11,283 nucleotides of DNA from an uncultured Eubacterium sp. (GTDB lineage: Bacteria; Bacillota; Clostridia; Oscillospirales; Acutalibacteraceae), in NCBI GenBank assembly GCA_945980015.1, contig CAMFQI010000009.1, positions 1-11,283 on the forward strand. The letters are read 5' to 3'. Position 1 is the stretch's first letter; the number at the start of each line of letters is the position of its first letter. Shown here one piece after another: positions 1-7,859 of this stretch. A program made the translations under genes and the position numbers. The notes below the pieces were generated by a model. The model was not told where the DNA came from. It saw nothing but the letters and a program-made list of their open reading frames with translations, and made no database searches.

Positions 1-87
1 GACAGCACCGTTACGGTGAACAAAAAGGACACGTCCTACGTTAAGCTTGACGATTTTGATATAAACGATTTTAACAAAGAAATTTAA
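1..87 (+). CDS. rimP: Ribosome maturation factor RimP, C-terminal end (partial)
   Basis: Only the last 28 codons and a TAA stop are present; the gene begins before the window. The tail has alternating basic and beta-forming residues followed by a KLDDFD-type ending, which fits the C-terminal SH3-like domain of RimP. RimP assists 30S subunit maturation in the cytoplasm. The strongest evidence is position: in Firmicutes rimP directly precedes nusA, and here nusA starts 21 bases downstream. So little protein is visible that the family call rests mainly on synteny. Confidence 0.75.
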   Translation, partial: DSTVTVNKKDTSYVKLDDFDINDFNKEI

Positions 88-90
88 TTT

Positions 91-105
91 GAGAGGATGA
101 TAGGA
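91..105 (+). promoter_or_regulatory. nusA ribosome binding region
   Basis: GAGAGG (91-96) is followed by AGGA (102-105) ahead of the ATG at 109. An in-frame ATG at 97 directly abuts GAGAGG and leaves no room for ribosome spacing, so 109 is preferred. It also gives the family-typical MNKEFFEA start. Confidence 0.6.
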
Positions 106-108
106 AAA

Positions 109-1164
109 ATGAATAAGGAATTTTTTGAAGCAGTAAAAATGCTTACAGCAGAAAAGGGCATTCCCGAAGAGTATTTGTACGACAAAATTGCAACCGCTAT
201 TATCGTTGCCGCAAAGCACGATTATAACGGCAAGGATATCGTTCATTGTGACATTGACCCTGAAAAAATGAATATTAAGGTATATGTTACCAAAAATGTA
301 GTTGAGGAGATTGAAGATCCCGATACCGACCTTACTTTAGAACAGGCACAGCTTATCCGCAAGAGTGCAAAGGTTGGTAAGACAATCAATATTCCTCTTA
401 AAACAAAGGACTTCGGCAGAATCGTTGCTCAAACTGCAAAGCACGTTATTCGTCAGGGCATTCGTGAAGCGGAAAGAGGAAAGATGCTTGAAGAATTCCA
501 GAGCAAAAATCAGGAGCTTATCACCGCAAAGGTTAATAAGGTTGACCCTGTTACAGGAAACGTAATCCTTGAAATCGGCAAGAGCGAGGCAGTTTTGCCA
601 AAGGCAGAGCAGGTTCCGGGCGAAGTATTTGTTGAGGGTCAAATGACAAAAATATTTGTTGTTGACGTAAAAGACGCAGGCAAGGGTCCAAAGGTTATGA
701 TCAGCCGTACACACCCCGGTCTTGTCAGAAGACTGTTTGAAACAGAGGTTCCCGAAATATTCGACGGTACAATCGAAATTATGAGCGTTTCCCGTGAGGC
801 AGGCTCACGTACAAAGATTGCGGTTATGTCGAAGGACGAAAATGTTGATCCGGTAGGCTCATGCATAGGTCCGAGAGGACAGAGAGTATCGAATATTGTT
901 GAGGCTCTCGGCGGTGAGAAAATCGACATTGTTAAGTACAGCACAAATCCTGAGGAATTCGTTTCCGCAGCACTTGCACCGAGTGATGTTATTTCGGTTG
1001 AAATTCTTGACGAGGGAGCAAAGTCTTGCAGAGCAACAGTTCCCGACGACCAGCTTTCGCTTGCAATCGGCAACAAGGGACAGAATGTTCGTCTTGCCGC
1101 AAAGCTGACATCTTGGAAAATCGACATCAGACCGGAATCGGGCTTTTACGGTGTTGACGAATAA
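109..1164 (+). CDS. nusA: Transcription termination/antitermination factor NusA
   Basis: NusA binds RNA polymerase and nascent RNA and modulates pausing, termination and antitermination. The 351-residue product has the family order: an N-terminal RNAP-binding domain (about 1-125, starting MNKEFFEA), an S1 domain (about 135-205), KH1 with GPRG at 254-257, and KH2 with GNKG at 321-324. It ends shortly after KH2, so it lacks the two C-terminal acidic repeats of the E. coli protein; this is normal in Firmicutes. An upstream in-frame ATG at 97 would add four residues but has no usable ribosome binding spacing. It sits between rimP and rnpM in the standard nusA-infB operon. The family assignment is secure. 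Confidence 0.97.
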   Translation: MNKEFFEAVKMLTAEKGIPEEYLYDKIATAIIVAAKHDYNGKDIVHCDIDPEKMNIKVYVTKNVVEEIEDPDTDLTLEQAQLIRKSAKVGKTINIPLKTKDFGRIVAQTAKHVIRQGIREAERGKMLEEFQSKNQELITAKVNKVDPVTGNVILEIGKSEAVLPKAEQVPGEVFVEGQMTKIFVVDVKDAGKGPKVMISRTHPGLVRRLFETEVPEIFDGTIEIMSVSREAGSRTKIAVMSKDENVDPVGSCIGPRGQRVSNIVEALGGEKIDIVKYSTNPEEFVSAALAPSDVISVEILDEGAKSCRATVPDDQLSLAIGNKGQNVRLAAKLTSWKIDIRPESGFYGVDE

Positions 1165-1183
1165 AGCACAAAAATTATACGGC

Positions 1184-1188
1184 AGGTG
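1184..1188 (+). promoter_or_regulatory. rnpM ribosome binding site
   Basis: AGGTG lies 6 bases before the ATG at 1195. An alternative in-frame GTG at 1186 is inside this site, so the ATG is the start. Confidence 0.6.
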
Positions 1189-1194
1189 ATATAT

Positions 1195-1461
1195 ATGAAA
1201 ACAAAAAAGGTGCCTATGAGAATGTGTACAGGCTGCGGAGAAATGTTCGATAAGCGTACACTTGTCAGAGTGGTAAAAAGTCCCGACGGCGACGTCAGTC
1301 TTGACTTAACCGGCAAAAAATCGGGCAGGGGCGCTTATGTTTGTAAAAATTCCGATTGCCTGAAAAAAGCAAGAAAAAAGCGTGCCTTTGAGCGTGCCTT
1401 CGGTATGCAAATTGAGGACAGCGTTTACGATAAAATGGAAGAAGAAATAGCAAATGCCTAA
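1195..1461 (+). CDS. rnpM: YlxR/RnpM family RNA-binding protein
   Basis: This small basic protein of 88 residues belongs to the YlxR family, reported in Bacillus to bind the RNase P RNA and modulate its activity (hence the newer name RnpM). Visible family marks are the N-terminal VPMRMCTGC stretch (Cys11 and Cys14), the central GRGAYVC segment with Cys50 and Cys55, and a Lys/Arg-rich helix after it. The four cysteines could form a metal site, which is inference, because some relatives lack part of the set. It follows nusA by 30 bases, and its last 8 bases overlap ylxQ, suggesting coupled translation. Confidence 0.93.
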   Translation: MKTKKVPMRMCTGCGEMFDKRTLVRVVKSPDGDVSLDLTGKKSGRGAYVCKNSDCLKKARKKRAFERAFGMQIEDSVYDKMEEEIANA

Positions 1462-1789
1462 AAAATATATTTCTATGCTGGGTATGGCAAGGCGGGCAGG
1501 CAGACTTTCAATGGGACACGACACAGCGCTCGGCTCATTGAGAGAGCATAAGGCACAGCTTATCATATTTGCCCGTGACATATCCCCAAGGCTGATAGAA
1601 GAATTTACCGTTGCGAGAGATAAATATTACAATGAACTTGAGATGCTTCAAATCGACGAAAGCATTGACGAGCTTCACGGAGCCCTCGGCTATAAGGCAG
1701 GGGTAATCGCCGTTAACGACAGTAATTTTTCCGTCAGACTTATTCAACTGATTAAACAGGAGGAAAACGAGTATGGTAGTAAAGATTAA
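1454..1789 (+). CDS. ylxQ: YlxQ, L7Ae/L30e-family K-turn RNA-binding protein
   Basis: The product has 111 residues and the L7Ae/L30e fold pattern: an N-terminal GMARRAGRL motif that packs against kink-turn RNA, a central beta strand (LIIFARD) and a closing strand (GVIAVND). Family members bind K-turn RNAs and associate with ribosomes; the precise cellular role of YlxQ is not settled. Its start overlaps rnpM by 8 bases and its 3' end overlaps infB by 17 bases. The infB ribosome binding site therefore lies inside this coding region. The charged C-terminus (ending in a Gly-Ser-Lys-Asp tail) is read in the region shared with infB. Confidence 0.9.
   Translation: MPKKYISMLGMARRAGRLSMGHDTALGSLREHKAQLIIFARDISPRLIEEFTVARDKYYNELEMLQIDESIDELHGALGYKAGVIAVNDSNFSVRLIQLIKQEENEYGSKD
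1757..1764 (+). promoter_or_regulatory. infB ribosome binding site inside ylxQ
   Basis: CAGGAGGA sits 8 bases before the infB ATG at 1773 and within the 3' end of ylxQ. It is one of the strongest Shine-Dalgarno sequences in the operon, consistent with independent high-level initiation of infB. Confidence 0.75.
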
Positions 1790-4169
1790 GGTTTCCGACA
1801 TCGCAAAGGATTTCGGAAAGCAGAGTAAAGAAATCATCGAAATATTGGACACATACTGCGACGGTCCTGCAAGAAAAGCCGCTACAGCACTTACGGAGCA
1901 GGAGCTTAACGTTTTGTTCGACAAGCTCACACAGGCTCACAGCGTAAAGGATTTCAATTCATATTTTGCTCAAAAGAAGGTGCAGCAGACCGAGAAAAAG
2001 CCTGCAAAGACTACAGAGCAAAAGCCTAAGAAGGCGGCAAAAGGCGACGCAAAGACAGATGACGCAAAGAGCAAGAAGCATCAAAGTCAGGCGGCAATTT
2101 TGCAAATGGCTGAGCAGGCTGCAAAGAGAGCCGAGGAAAAGGCAAAGAAGCGTGCAGAACAGGCCCCGCAGGCAAGAACAAAGGGCGAAAAGCGTCATGT
2201 TGATACAAGAGTAAATATCGTCGACTTGGAGAAATATAACCAAAAGTATGAGGATATTTCTCCTGCAAACAGCGTAGGCGATTATCAAAAAAAGCAGAAG
2301 CTCAATCAAAAGTCAAAGCAGTACAGAAAGAAGAAGCCACAGGGTATGCACTCACGCTCAAAGAAAGAGACAGAGCAGCAGCGTCTTGCACGTATTGCAG
2401 AGCAGAGAAAGAATCAAAAAATCAAAATCACAGTCGGCGACGAAATTACAGTCGGCGAGCTTGCTTCACTTTTGCGTTTGGCGGCAAACGAGGTTATCAA
2501 GGAACTTATGAAGCTCGGTATGATGGTAACGGTTAACGAGGTTATCGACTTTGATACTGCCGAAATCGTTGCAACAGAGCTTGGCGCAAAGGTTGAAAAA
2601 GAGGTTGTTGTTACAATCGAGGAGCAGATTATCGAGGCGGAGGACGAGAATGATGAAAACGCAGTAACACGTCCGCCTGTTGTTTGCGTAATGGGTCACG
2701 TTGACCACGGTAAGACTTCAATACTTGATGCAATACGTAACACCTCCGTTACTTCAACCGAGGCAGGCGGTATTACGCAGGCTATCGGCGCATATCAGGT
2801 TGTAACTCCCGATAAGCAAACTATTACTTTCCTTGACACACCGGGTCACGCAGCGTTTACGGCAATGCGTGCAAGAGGTGCAATGAGCACGGATATCGCA
2901 GTTTTGGTTGTTGCGGCTGACGACGGTATTATGCCGCAGACTATCGAGGCTATCAATCACGCAAAGGCTGCGGGAGTTGAAATTATCGTTGCAATAAACA
3001 AAATGGATAAAGAGGGCGCAAACCCCGACAGAATTATGCAGCAGCTCACCGAACACGAGCTTGTTCCTGAGGAATGGGGCGGTGATGTTATATGCGTGCC
3101 TGTTTCTGCAAAGACTAAAATGGGTATCGATAAGCTCCTTGAAACAATCAATCTTGTTGCTGAAATGTGCGAGCTTAAGGCTAATCCCGACAGAACGGCA
3201 AAGGGCGTTGTTATCGAGGCAAAGCTCGATAAGGGCAGAGGTCCTATTGCAACGCTTCTTGTTCAAAACGGAACTCTTAATGCAGGCGATGTTATCGTTG
3301 CAGGTACTGCAGTCGGTAAGGTTAGAGCAATGACCGACTGTCAGGGAAGAAAGATAAACAGCGCAGGTCCGTCTGTTCCTGTTGAAATTATGGGTCTTGA
3401 CCAAGTACCGATGAGCGGTGATTTGTTCAACGCAGTATCGGACGAAAAGCTTGCACGTCAACTCGTTGAACAGCGTAAGGCAGAGGCAAAAGAGGAGGAA
3501 TTTAAGGCTTACCAAAAGGTTACTCTCGACACTCTGTTTGATACTCTTCAGGACGGCAAAATGAAGGAGCTTAACATTATCGTAAAGGCTGATGTTCAGG
3601 GCTCGGTTGAAGCAGTTAAGCAGTCGCTTATCAAGATTGAAAATGACGAGGTTAGAGTAAAGATTATTCACGGCGGCGTTGGTACCGTAAACGAGAGCGA
3701 CGTTATGCTTGCAAACGCTTCAAATGCGATTATCGTAGGCTTTGCGGTAGGCGTTGACCCTGTTGCACAGGAAAGCGCAAACCGTGACGGTATTGAAATT
3801 AAGACCTACCGTATAATCTATGACGCTATCGAGGATATTGAAAACGCAATGCGTGGAATGAGAGCACCGAAGTACCGTGATGTTGAAACAGGAAGCGCTG
3901 AGGTAAGAGAGGTTTACAAAATTTCTTCTGCCGGAACTATCGCAGGATGTGTTGTTACATCGGGCAACATCAAGAGAAACGGTAAGGTTCGTGTTATCAG
4001 AAACGGCAAGCAGATTGCCGATGTTGAGCTTGCAAACCTCAAGAGATTTAAGGACGAGGTTAAGGAGGTTTCCTCCGGTTATGAGTGCGGTATCAGTCTT
4101 AACGGCTTTGACGATATTCAGACCGGCGATATTTTCGAGGCATATATTGTCGAGGAATACAGAGATTAA
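1773..4169 (+). CDS. infB: Translation initiation factor IF-2
   Basis: IF2 is the GTPase that places fMet-tRNA on the 30S subunit and promotes 50S joining. The 798-residue product shows an N-terminal IF2N domain (1-55), a Lys/Gln/Ala-rich low-complexity linker (about 65-215, probably helical), a second IF2N-like domain (about 217-270), and a full G domain. The G motifs are G1 GHVDHGKT at 308-315, G3 DTPGH at 355-359, G4 NKMD at 409-412 and G5 SAK at 445-447. The beta-barrel and tRNA-binding C-terminal domains follow, ending near the stop. The length is in the usual Firmicute range and no motif is missing. No convincing internal start was found for a shorter isoform. rbfA begins 24 bases after the stop. 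Confidence 0.98.
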   Translation: MVVKIKVSDIAKDFGKQSKEIIEILDTYCDGPARKAATALTEQELNVLFDKLTQAHSVKDFNSYFAQKKVQQTEKKPAKTTEQKPKKAAKGDAKTDDAKSKKHQSQAAILQMAEQAAKRAEEKAKKRAEQAPQARTKGEKRHVDTRVNIVDLEKYNQKYEDISPANSVGDYQKKQKLNQKSKQYRKKKPQGMHSRSKKETEQQRLARIAEQRKNQKIKITVGDEITVGELASLLRLAANEVIKELMKLGMMVTVNEVIDFDTAEIVATELGAKVEKEVVVTIEEQIIEAEDENDENAVTRPPVVCVMGHVDHGKTSILDAIRNTSVTSTEAGGITQAIGAYQVVTPDKQTITFLDTPGHAAFTAMRARGAMSTDIAVLVVAADDGIMPQTIEAINHAKAAGVEIIVAINKMDKEGANPDRIMQQLTEHELVPEEWGGDVICVPVSAKTKMGIDKLLETINLVAEMCELKANPDRTAKGVVIEAKLDKGRGPIATLLVQNGTLNAGDVIVAGTAVGKVRAMTDCQGRKINSAGPSVPVEIMGLDQVPMSGDLFNAVSDEKLARQLVEQRKAEAKEEEFKAYQKVTLDTLFDTLQDGKMKELNIIVKADVQGSVEAVKQSLIKIENDEVRVKIIHGGVGTVNESDVMLANASNAIIVGFAVGVDPVAQESANRDGIEIKTYRIIYDAIEDIENAMRGMRAPKYRDVETGSAEVREVYKISSAGTIAGCVVTSGNIKRNGKVRVIRNGKQIADVELANLKRFKDEVKEVSSGYECGISLNGFDDIQTGDIFEAYIVEEYRD

Positions 4170-4193
4170 TCCAAAAATATCGGAGATTAAATT

Positions 4194-4550
4194 ATGGCAG
4201 GCTATAAAATTGACAGAATCAGCGAGGATATAAAAAGAGAGCTTATTTCGATTATGAGGGACGTTAAGGACCCGAGAGTAAGCGGAAAGCTTTTAAGCGT
4301 AGTAAAGGTAGATGTCAGCAATGATTTGAGCTATGCTAAGGTTTATGTAAGCTCCTTACAGGGAGTTGAAAGCGCACAGGAAGCGGTTAAGGGCTTGAAG
4401 TCCGCCTCGGGATTTATCAGAGGCAGGCTCGGTTCTGCTTTGCATTTGAGAAAAACTCCTGAGCTGAAATTTGTCGCTGATGATTCTATCGAAAAGGGTA
4501 TGGAGCTTTTTGATAAGCTAAAGGGTATAGAAACAGGAAATGAAGATTAA
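4194..4550 (+). CDS. rbfA: 30S ribosome-binding factor RbfA
   Basis: RbfA is a KH-like-fold factor needed for late 30S maturation and 16S 5'-end processing. The product has 118 residues, typical for the family. It carries the N-terminal helix RISEDIKREL, the DPRVSG turn, the YAKVYVS strand and the C-terminal signature LRKTPELKFVADDS followed by a helix. GGAG at 4182-4185, 8 bases before the ATG, supports the start. The last 11 bases overlap nrnA. Confidence 0.96.
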   Translation: MAGYKIDRISEDIKRELISIMRDVKDPRVSGKLLSVVKVDVSNDLSYAKVYVSSLQGVESAQEAVKGLKSASGFIRGRLGSALHLRKTPELKFVADDSIEKGMELFDKLKGIETGNED

Positions 4551-5487
4551 TTTACAAGAATGTGCAAATTTGCTTAAATCGTGGGATAATATCTTAATTC
4601 TTTGTCACGCTCATCCCGACGGAGATACTCTCGGAAGCGGCTTTGCTTTGCTTCGTGCTCTGCTCAAGATGGGCAAAACGGCAAGGGTGATATGCGACGA
4701 TGAAATACCGCATAAGTATTCGTATTTGTATGATGATATCGAAATGCAGGAATTCAGCGAGGATTATGTTGTTGCGGTTGATGTTGCAACTGTAAGTCTT
4801 CTCGGTTCGTTGCAGGAAAGGTACGGCGACAGGGTTAATCTTTGTATTGACCACCACGCAACAAATACAAATTATGCCGAAAATCTTTTGCTAAACGATG
4901 ATGCGGCGGCAAATTGCGAAATAATTTACGAGGTTATAAATGCTCTCGGCGTTGAGATTGACAGCAAAACGGCGGCGTGTCTTTATACCGGACTTACGAC
5001 CGATACAGGCTGCTTTAGGTATTCGTCTACTACATCGAATACCTACCGTTGTGCCGCCGAGCTGATTGATTTAGGCGCTGACAACGGTCGCATTAATCGT
5101 CTTATGTTTGAGACAAAGACGAAGAAGTTTGCCGCTCTTGAAAGACTTGCTACTCAAAGTATGCAGTTTTTCCTAAATGAGCGTGTTTGCGTTATCACAA
5201 TCACAAACGAGATGTACGAGCAAACAGGAACCGACGAGCAGGATACAGAGGCTTTGCCGCCTCTTACACGTCAGATCGAGGGCGTAGAAATAGGTCTTAC
5301 AATTCGTGAGAAAAAGGACAAAACCTGCAAGTGCTCAATCAGAACATTTGAAAGCGTAAACGCCGCAGATTTGGCATCTGCCTTCGGCGGCGGCGGTCAT
5401 AAGCAGGCGGCGGCGTGCAGGTTCGACTGCGATGTTGAAACGGCAAAGAAAATGCTTGTTGAAAAATCCAAGGAATTATTGAAATAA
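4540..5487 (+). CDS. nrnA: DHH/DHHA1 phosphoesterase, NrnA-type oligoribonuclease / pAp phosphatase
   Basis: NrnA degrades very short RNA oligonucleotides and converts 3'-phosphoadenosine 5'-phosphate to AMP, using Mn2+ or a similar metal. The 315-residue product has all DHH motifs: motif I HAHPDGD with His23, Asp27 and Asp29; motif II Asp81 in VAVDVAT; motif III D104-H105-H106; motif IV around TGLTTDTG. The DHHA1 substrate-binding domain ends with the glycine-rich GGGGH loop (283-287). The start overlaps rbfA by 11 bases and lacks a strong ribosome binding site, so translation is probably coupled. The next in-frame Met (residue 46) would remove motif I, so the start at 4540 is retained. The stop shares one base with the truB start. 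Confidence 0.93.
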   Translation: MKINLQECANLLKSWDNILILCHAHPDGDTLGSGFALLRALLKMGKTARVICDDEIPHKYSYLYDDIEMQEFSEDYVVAVDVATVSLLGSLQERYGDRVNLCIDHHATNTNYAENLLLNDDAAANCEIIYEVINALGVEIDSKTAACLYTGLTTDTGCFRYSSTTSNTYRCAAELIDLGADNGRINRLMFETKTKKFAALERLATQSMQFFLNERVCVITITNEMYEQTGTDEQDTEALPPLTRQIEGVEIGLTIREKKDKTCKCSIRTFESVNAADLASAFGGGGHKQAAACRFDCDVETAKKMLVEKSKELLK

Positions 5488-6386
5488 TGACCGGAATTAT
5501 TTGTGTAAATAAAGATAAAGACATTACCTCGTTCGGCGTTGTTGCAAAGGTCAGAGGAATATGCAAAGAAAAAAAGGTCGGTCACACGGGAACGCTTGAC
5601 CCTATGGCGACGGGCGTTTTACCGATTATGCTGGGTGGTGCTACGAGATTTTTGAACCATCTTCCCGACAGCGACAAGGGTTACCGTGCTTCGTTTGTGC
5701 TCGGAAAAACAACCGACACGCTCGATATTACAGGCGAAGTAACGGGCGAATTTGAAGTTAGAGTCGGTGCTCGTGAGGTGCGTGAGGCACTTGAAAATTT
5801 TAAGGGCGAAATAAGTCAAATTCCGCCGATGTTCAGCGCAAAGAGTGTTGACGGCGTGCGCCTTTACGAGCTTGCTCGAAAGGGCGAAACAGTTGAACGA
5901 GAAGCGTGCAGGGTTGAAATAAAGTCTCTTGAGCTTGTTGATTTTGACGAAAATGCAAACTCGTATACAATTGATGTTCTGTGCAGTAAGGGAACGTATA
6001 TTCGTTCGCTTATTGACGATATAGGCAGGCTTTTGGGCTGCGGCGCAGTTATGACCTCTCTTGTCAGAACGAGGGCTATGGGCTTCGGTTTAGAGGACTG
6101 CGTAAGTCTTGAACAGCTTCAAGGCTTAAAGGACGGCGGCGAGAGCTTTGACGGTATTTTGCACAGTGTTGACAGCCTTTTTGCCGATTATAAAAAGGTC
6201 GGCGTAACTCCGGCTCAGGCAACGAGGTTTTTTAACGGCGGATCGCTTGATATTTCAAGAGTTCGGGCTGATTTGAAGACCGATGAAATATGCACGGTTT
6301 ACGGCGGTGACCGAGGCTTTTTGGGTTTAGGTCAGCGAAAAAATGATGAGTTAAGGGTGCTTCGTATTTTGGCACTCAATAAATAA
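5487..6386 (+). CDS. truB: tRNA pseudouridine(55) synthase TruB
   Basis: TruB makes pseudouridine 55 in the T-loop of most tRNAs. The 299-residue product begins with the typical GIICVNKDKDITSF segment and contains the catalytic motif VGHTGTLDPMATG, with Asp38 as nucleophile. Further family blocks are YRASFVLGKTTDTLD, the QIPPMFSAKSVDG loop and KGTYIRSLIDDIG. A PUA-like C-terminal region follows (about 235-299). The start overlaps the nrnA stop by one base (TAATG), indicating termination-reinitiation coupling; AAGGA at 5470-5474 is rather far upstream. The protein looks complete and unremarkable. Confidence 0.97.
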   Translation: MTGIICVNKDKDITSFGVVAKVRGICKEKKVGHTGTLDPMATGVLPIMLGGATRFLNHLPDSDKGYRASFVLGKTTDTLDITGEVTGEFEVRVGAREVREALENFKGEISQIPPMFSAKSVDGVRLYELARKGETVEREACRVEIKSLELVDFDENANSYTIDVLCSKGTYIRSLIDDIGRLLGCGAVMTSLVRTRAMGFGLEDCVSLEQLQGLKDGGESFDGILHSVDSLFADYKKVGVTPAQATRFFNGGSLDISRVRADLKTDEICTVYGGDRGFLGLGQRKNDELRVLRILALNK

Positions 6387-6407
6387 ACAGACAGCTAGTG
6401 GATTATT

Positions 6408-7211
6408 ATGTATAATGACAGAATTGCGGTTGCCTTAGGCGATTTTGACGGAATGCACAGGGCGCACCAAACTGTTGTAACAGGCGCAAGCAATGTTATC
6501 GTTTACTGCGTGAACAACAGGTTTTCGCTTTTGCAGAAAAGTATTTTTCAGCAGCGTTATCCTAACGCCGTTTTTGCTGATTTTGATGAAATAAAGCATA
6601 TGCAGGGCGAGGATTTTATCGAAAAAATTTTGATAGAGAAATTCAATGCAGGCGTTGTGCTTTGCGGCTTCAATTTTCGTTTTGGCAAAATGGCGTCGTG
6701 GAGTGCGGCTGACTTGAGAGAATATCTCGAAAAAAAGGATATTTGGGTAAGAATACTTGAGCATCTCGATTTTGAGGGCGAGCCGATTTCTTCAACAAGA
6801 ATAAGAAAGGCACTTCAAGACGGCGATGTTGAAAATGCAAATAATATGCTCGGATATAATTTTACCTTTGAGGGTGAGGTTATAAAGGGCGACAAAAGGG
6901 GAAGAACAATAGGCTTTCCGACAATAAATCAGCATTTGCCCGACGGACTTATTGTGCCTAAATACGGCGTATACGAAAGCCGTACCTTCGTTGACGGCAG
7001 GGAATACAAGTCGTTTACGAATATCGGAATTCGTCCGAGCTGGCGACTTGAAAAGCCGCTTTGCGAAACGCATATTTTCGACTTTGACGATGATTTGTAT
7101 TCTCAAAATATCAGAATAGAGCTTGTGAAATACAAGAGAGAAGAAAAGCTTTTTAGCAGTGTAGAGGAATTGAGGACTCAGCTTAATTATGATAAAAGCA
7201 GTATTGTTTGA
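6408..7211 (+). CDS. ribF: RibF-type riboflavin kinase / FMN adenylyltransferase with a shortened N-terminal domain
   Basis: RibF phosphorylates riboflavin to FMN (C-terminal kinase) and adenylates FMN to FAD (N-terminal domain). The kinase half is well kept: GRTIGFPTIN at 165-174, GVY, NIGIRP and the presumed catalytic Glu220 in CETHIFDF. The N-terminal half is recognisable by GDFDGMH at 11-17, FNFRFG at 88-93 and ISSTRIR at 127-133. It is unusually compact: 267 residues in total against roughly 300-315 in the family. The nucleotide-binding HxGH element reads HRAH (17-20), and the usual segment carrying an F-x-x-x-P strand and following helices is largely missing. An in-frame TAG at 6396-6398 rules out a longer N-terminus. 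Kinase activity is likely; FAD synthetase activity is uncertain. The gene follows truB, its normal Firmicute position, and overlaps the HAD gene by 23 bases. Confidence 0.88.
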   Translation: MYNDRIAVALGDFDGMHRAHQTVVTGASNVIVYCVNNRFSLLQKSIFQQRYPNAVFADFDEIKHMQGEDFIEKILIEKFNAGVVLCGFNFRFGKMASWSAADLREYLEKKDIWVRILEHLDFEGEPISSTRIRKALQDGDVENANNMLGYNFTFEGEVIKGDKRGRTIGFPTINQHLPDGLIVPKYGVYESRTFVDGREYKSFTNIGIRPSWRLEKPLCETHIFDFDDDLYSQNIRIELVKYKREEKLFSSVEELRTQLNYDKSSIV

Positions 7212-7851
7212 TTTTGATGAAACCCTGCAGGACAGAACGCTCGCCTTTGAGGGATATATGGACGCAATGCTGAAAAAGTATTTTCCCGATATAGACGAAA
7301 AAACTGCACGGGAATATAAGGACGATATGGTCAAAACAGGCAATGGCGGATATGTAAACCGCATTGAATGGTATCAGGCGTTGCTTGAAAAATGGGGATA
7401 TGCCGACAGGCTTTCTGCAAAAGAGCTTGCGGAGCATTACGACACGACCTTTGGCGACCATAACGTTATTTTTGAGCATACCGTTCCGTTACTCAAGGAG
7501 CTTAAAAAAAGAGGGCTTCTTGTCGGCGTAATCACCAACGGACCGTCGTATCTTCAAAATCATAAAATGGACGAAAGCGGCTTAAGAGAGTATTGCGATA
7601 TCGTTGTTGTAAGCGGTGACTTGGGAGTACATAAGCCGGACAAAAGGATATTCGAGCTTACGGCTGAGCGTTTAGGTCTTAAATGTGAGGAATGTGTTTA
7701 CGTCGGCGACCACCCTATAAACGATATTCAGGGTGCACTTTCATCGGGTATGAGTGCAATTCGTATGAATTGGGGTTGGTTTAAGGATAAGGACTTAAGA
7801 AGCGACGTTCCCGTTATTGACGACATTATAGATGTATTAAAATATATATAG
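7189..7851 (+). CDS. HAD superfamily hydrolase (subfamily IA), substrate unknown
   Basis: This 220-residue cytoplasmic phosphatase-like protein has all four HAD motifs: motif I DFDET with nucleophile Asp8 and general acid Asp10, motif II T116-N-G, motif III Lys149 in VHKPDKRIF, and motif IV GD-HPIND with Asp174 and Asp179. An all-helical C1 cap lies between motifs I and II (about 15-95). Subfamily IA includes phosphoglycolate, sugar-phosphate and nucleotide/FMN phosphatases, and sequence alone does not separate them. The 23-base overlap with ribF suggests tight co-expression. A role in flavin-phosphate or nucleotide turnover is inference only. It starts without a well-spaced Shine-Dalgarno (GAGGA at 7172-7176), consistent with coupling. 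Confidence 0.88.
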   Translation: MIKAVLFDFDETLQDRTLAFEGYMDAMLKKYFPDIDEKTAREYKDDMVKTGNGGYVNRIEWYQALLEKWGYADRLSAKELAEHYDTTFGDHNVIFEHTVPLLKELKKRGLLVGVITNGPSYLQNHKMDESGLREYCDIVVVSGDLGVHKPDKRIFELTAERLGLKCEECVYVGDHPINDIQGALSSGMSAIRMNWGWFKDKDLRSDVPVIDDIIDVLKYI

Positions 7852-7856
7852 GAGGA
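7851..7856 (+). promoter_or_regulatory. ecfT ribosome binding site overlapping the HAD stop
   Basis: GGAGGA begins on the last base of the upstream TAG stop and lies 3 bases before the ecfT ATG at 7860. The ribosome ending the HAD gene would sit on the next start, a layout expected to couple translation. Confidence 0.65.
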
Positions 7857-7859
7857 CTT

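Noticed and set aside
97..108. Upstream ATG start for nusA adding four residues
   Set aside because: GAGAGG directly abuts this ATG, so the spacing is wrong, whereas the ATG at 109 has spaced purine-rich sites and the conserved MNKEFF start.
639..1127. Minus-strand open frame of 162 codons opposite nusA
   Set aside because: It is a shadow of the S1 and KH region of nusA, with low-complexity Ser/Thr composition and no ribosome binding site or recognisable domain.
2754..3671. Long minus-strand open frame of 305 codons opposite infB
   Set aside because: It lies wholly antisense to the conserved GTPase region, its translation is rich in Cys, Asn and Leu with no family motif, and the open frame is a by-product of infB codon use.
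7817..7845. Possible internal promoter (TTGACG with an AT-rich -10 candidate) before ecfT
   Set aside because: The -10 candidates match consensus at only three of six positions, and the start of transcription would fall on the ecfT ribosome binding site, leaving no leader.
7852..7859. Search for a cobalamin, FMN or other vitamin riboswitch before the transporter cassette
   Set aside because: The gap is 8 bases, and the 21-base gap before ribF is equally too short; no riboswitch can fit outside coding sequence.
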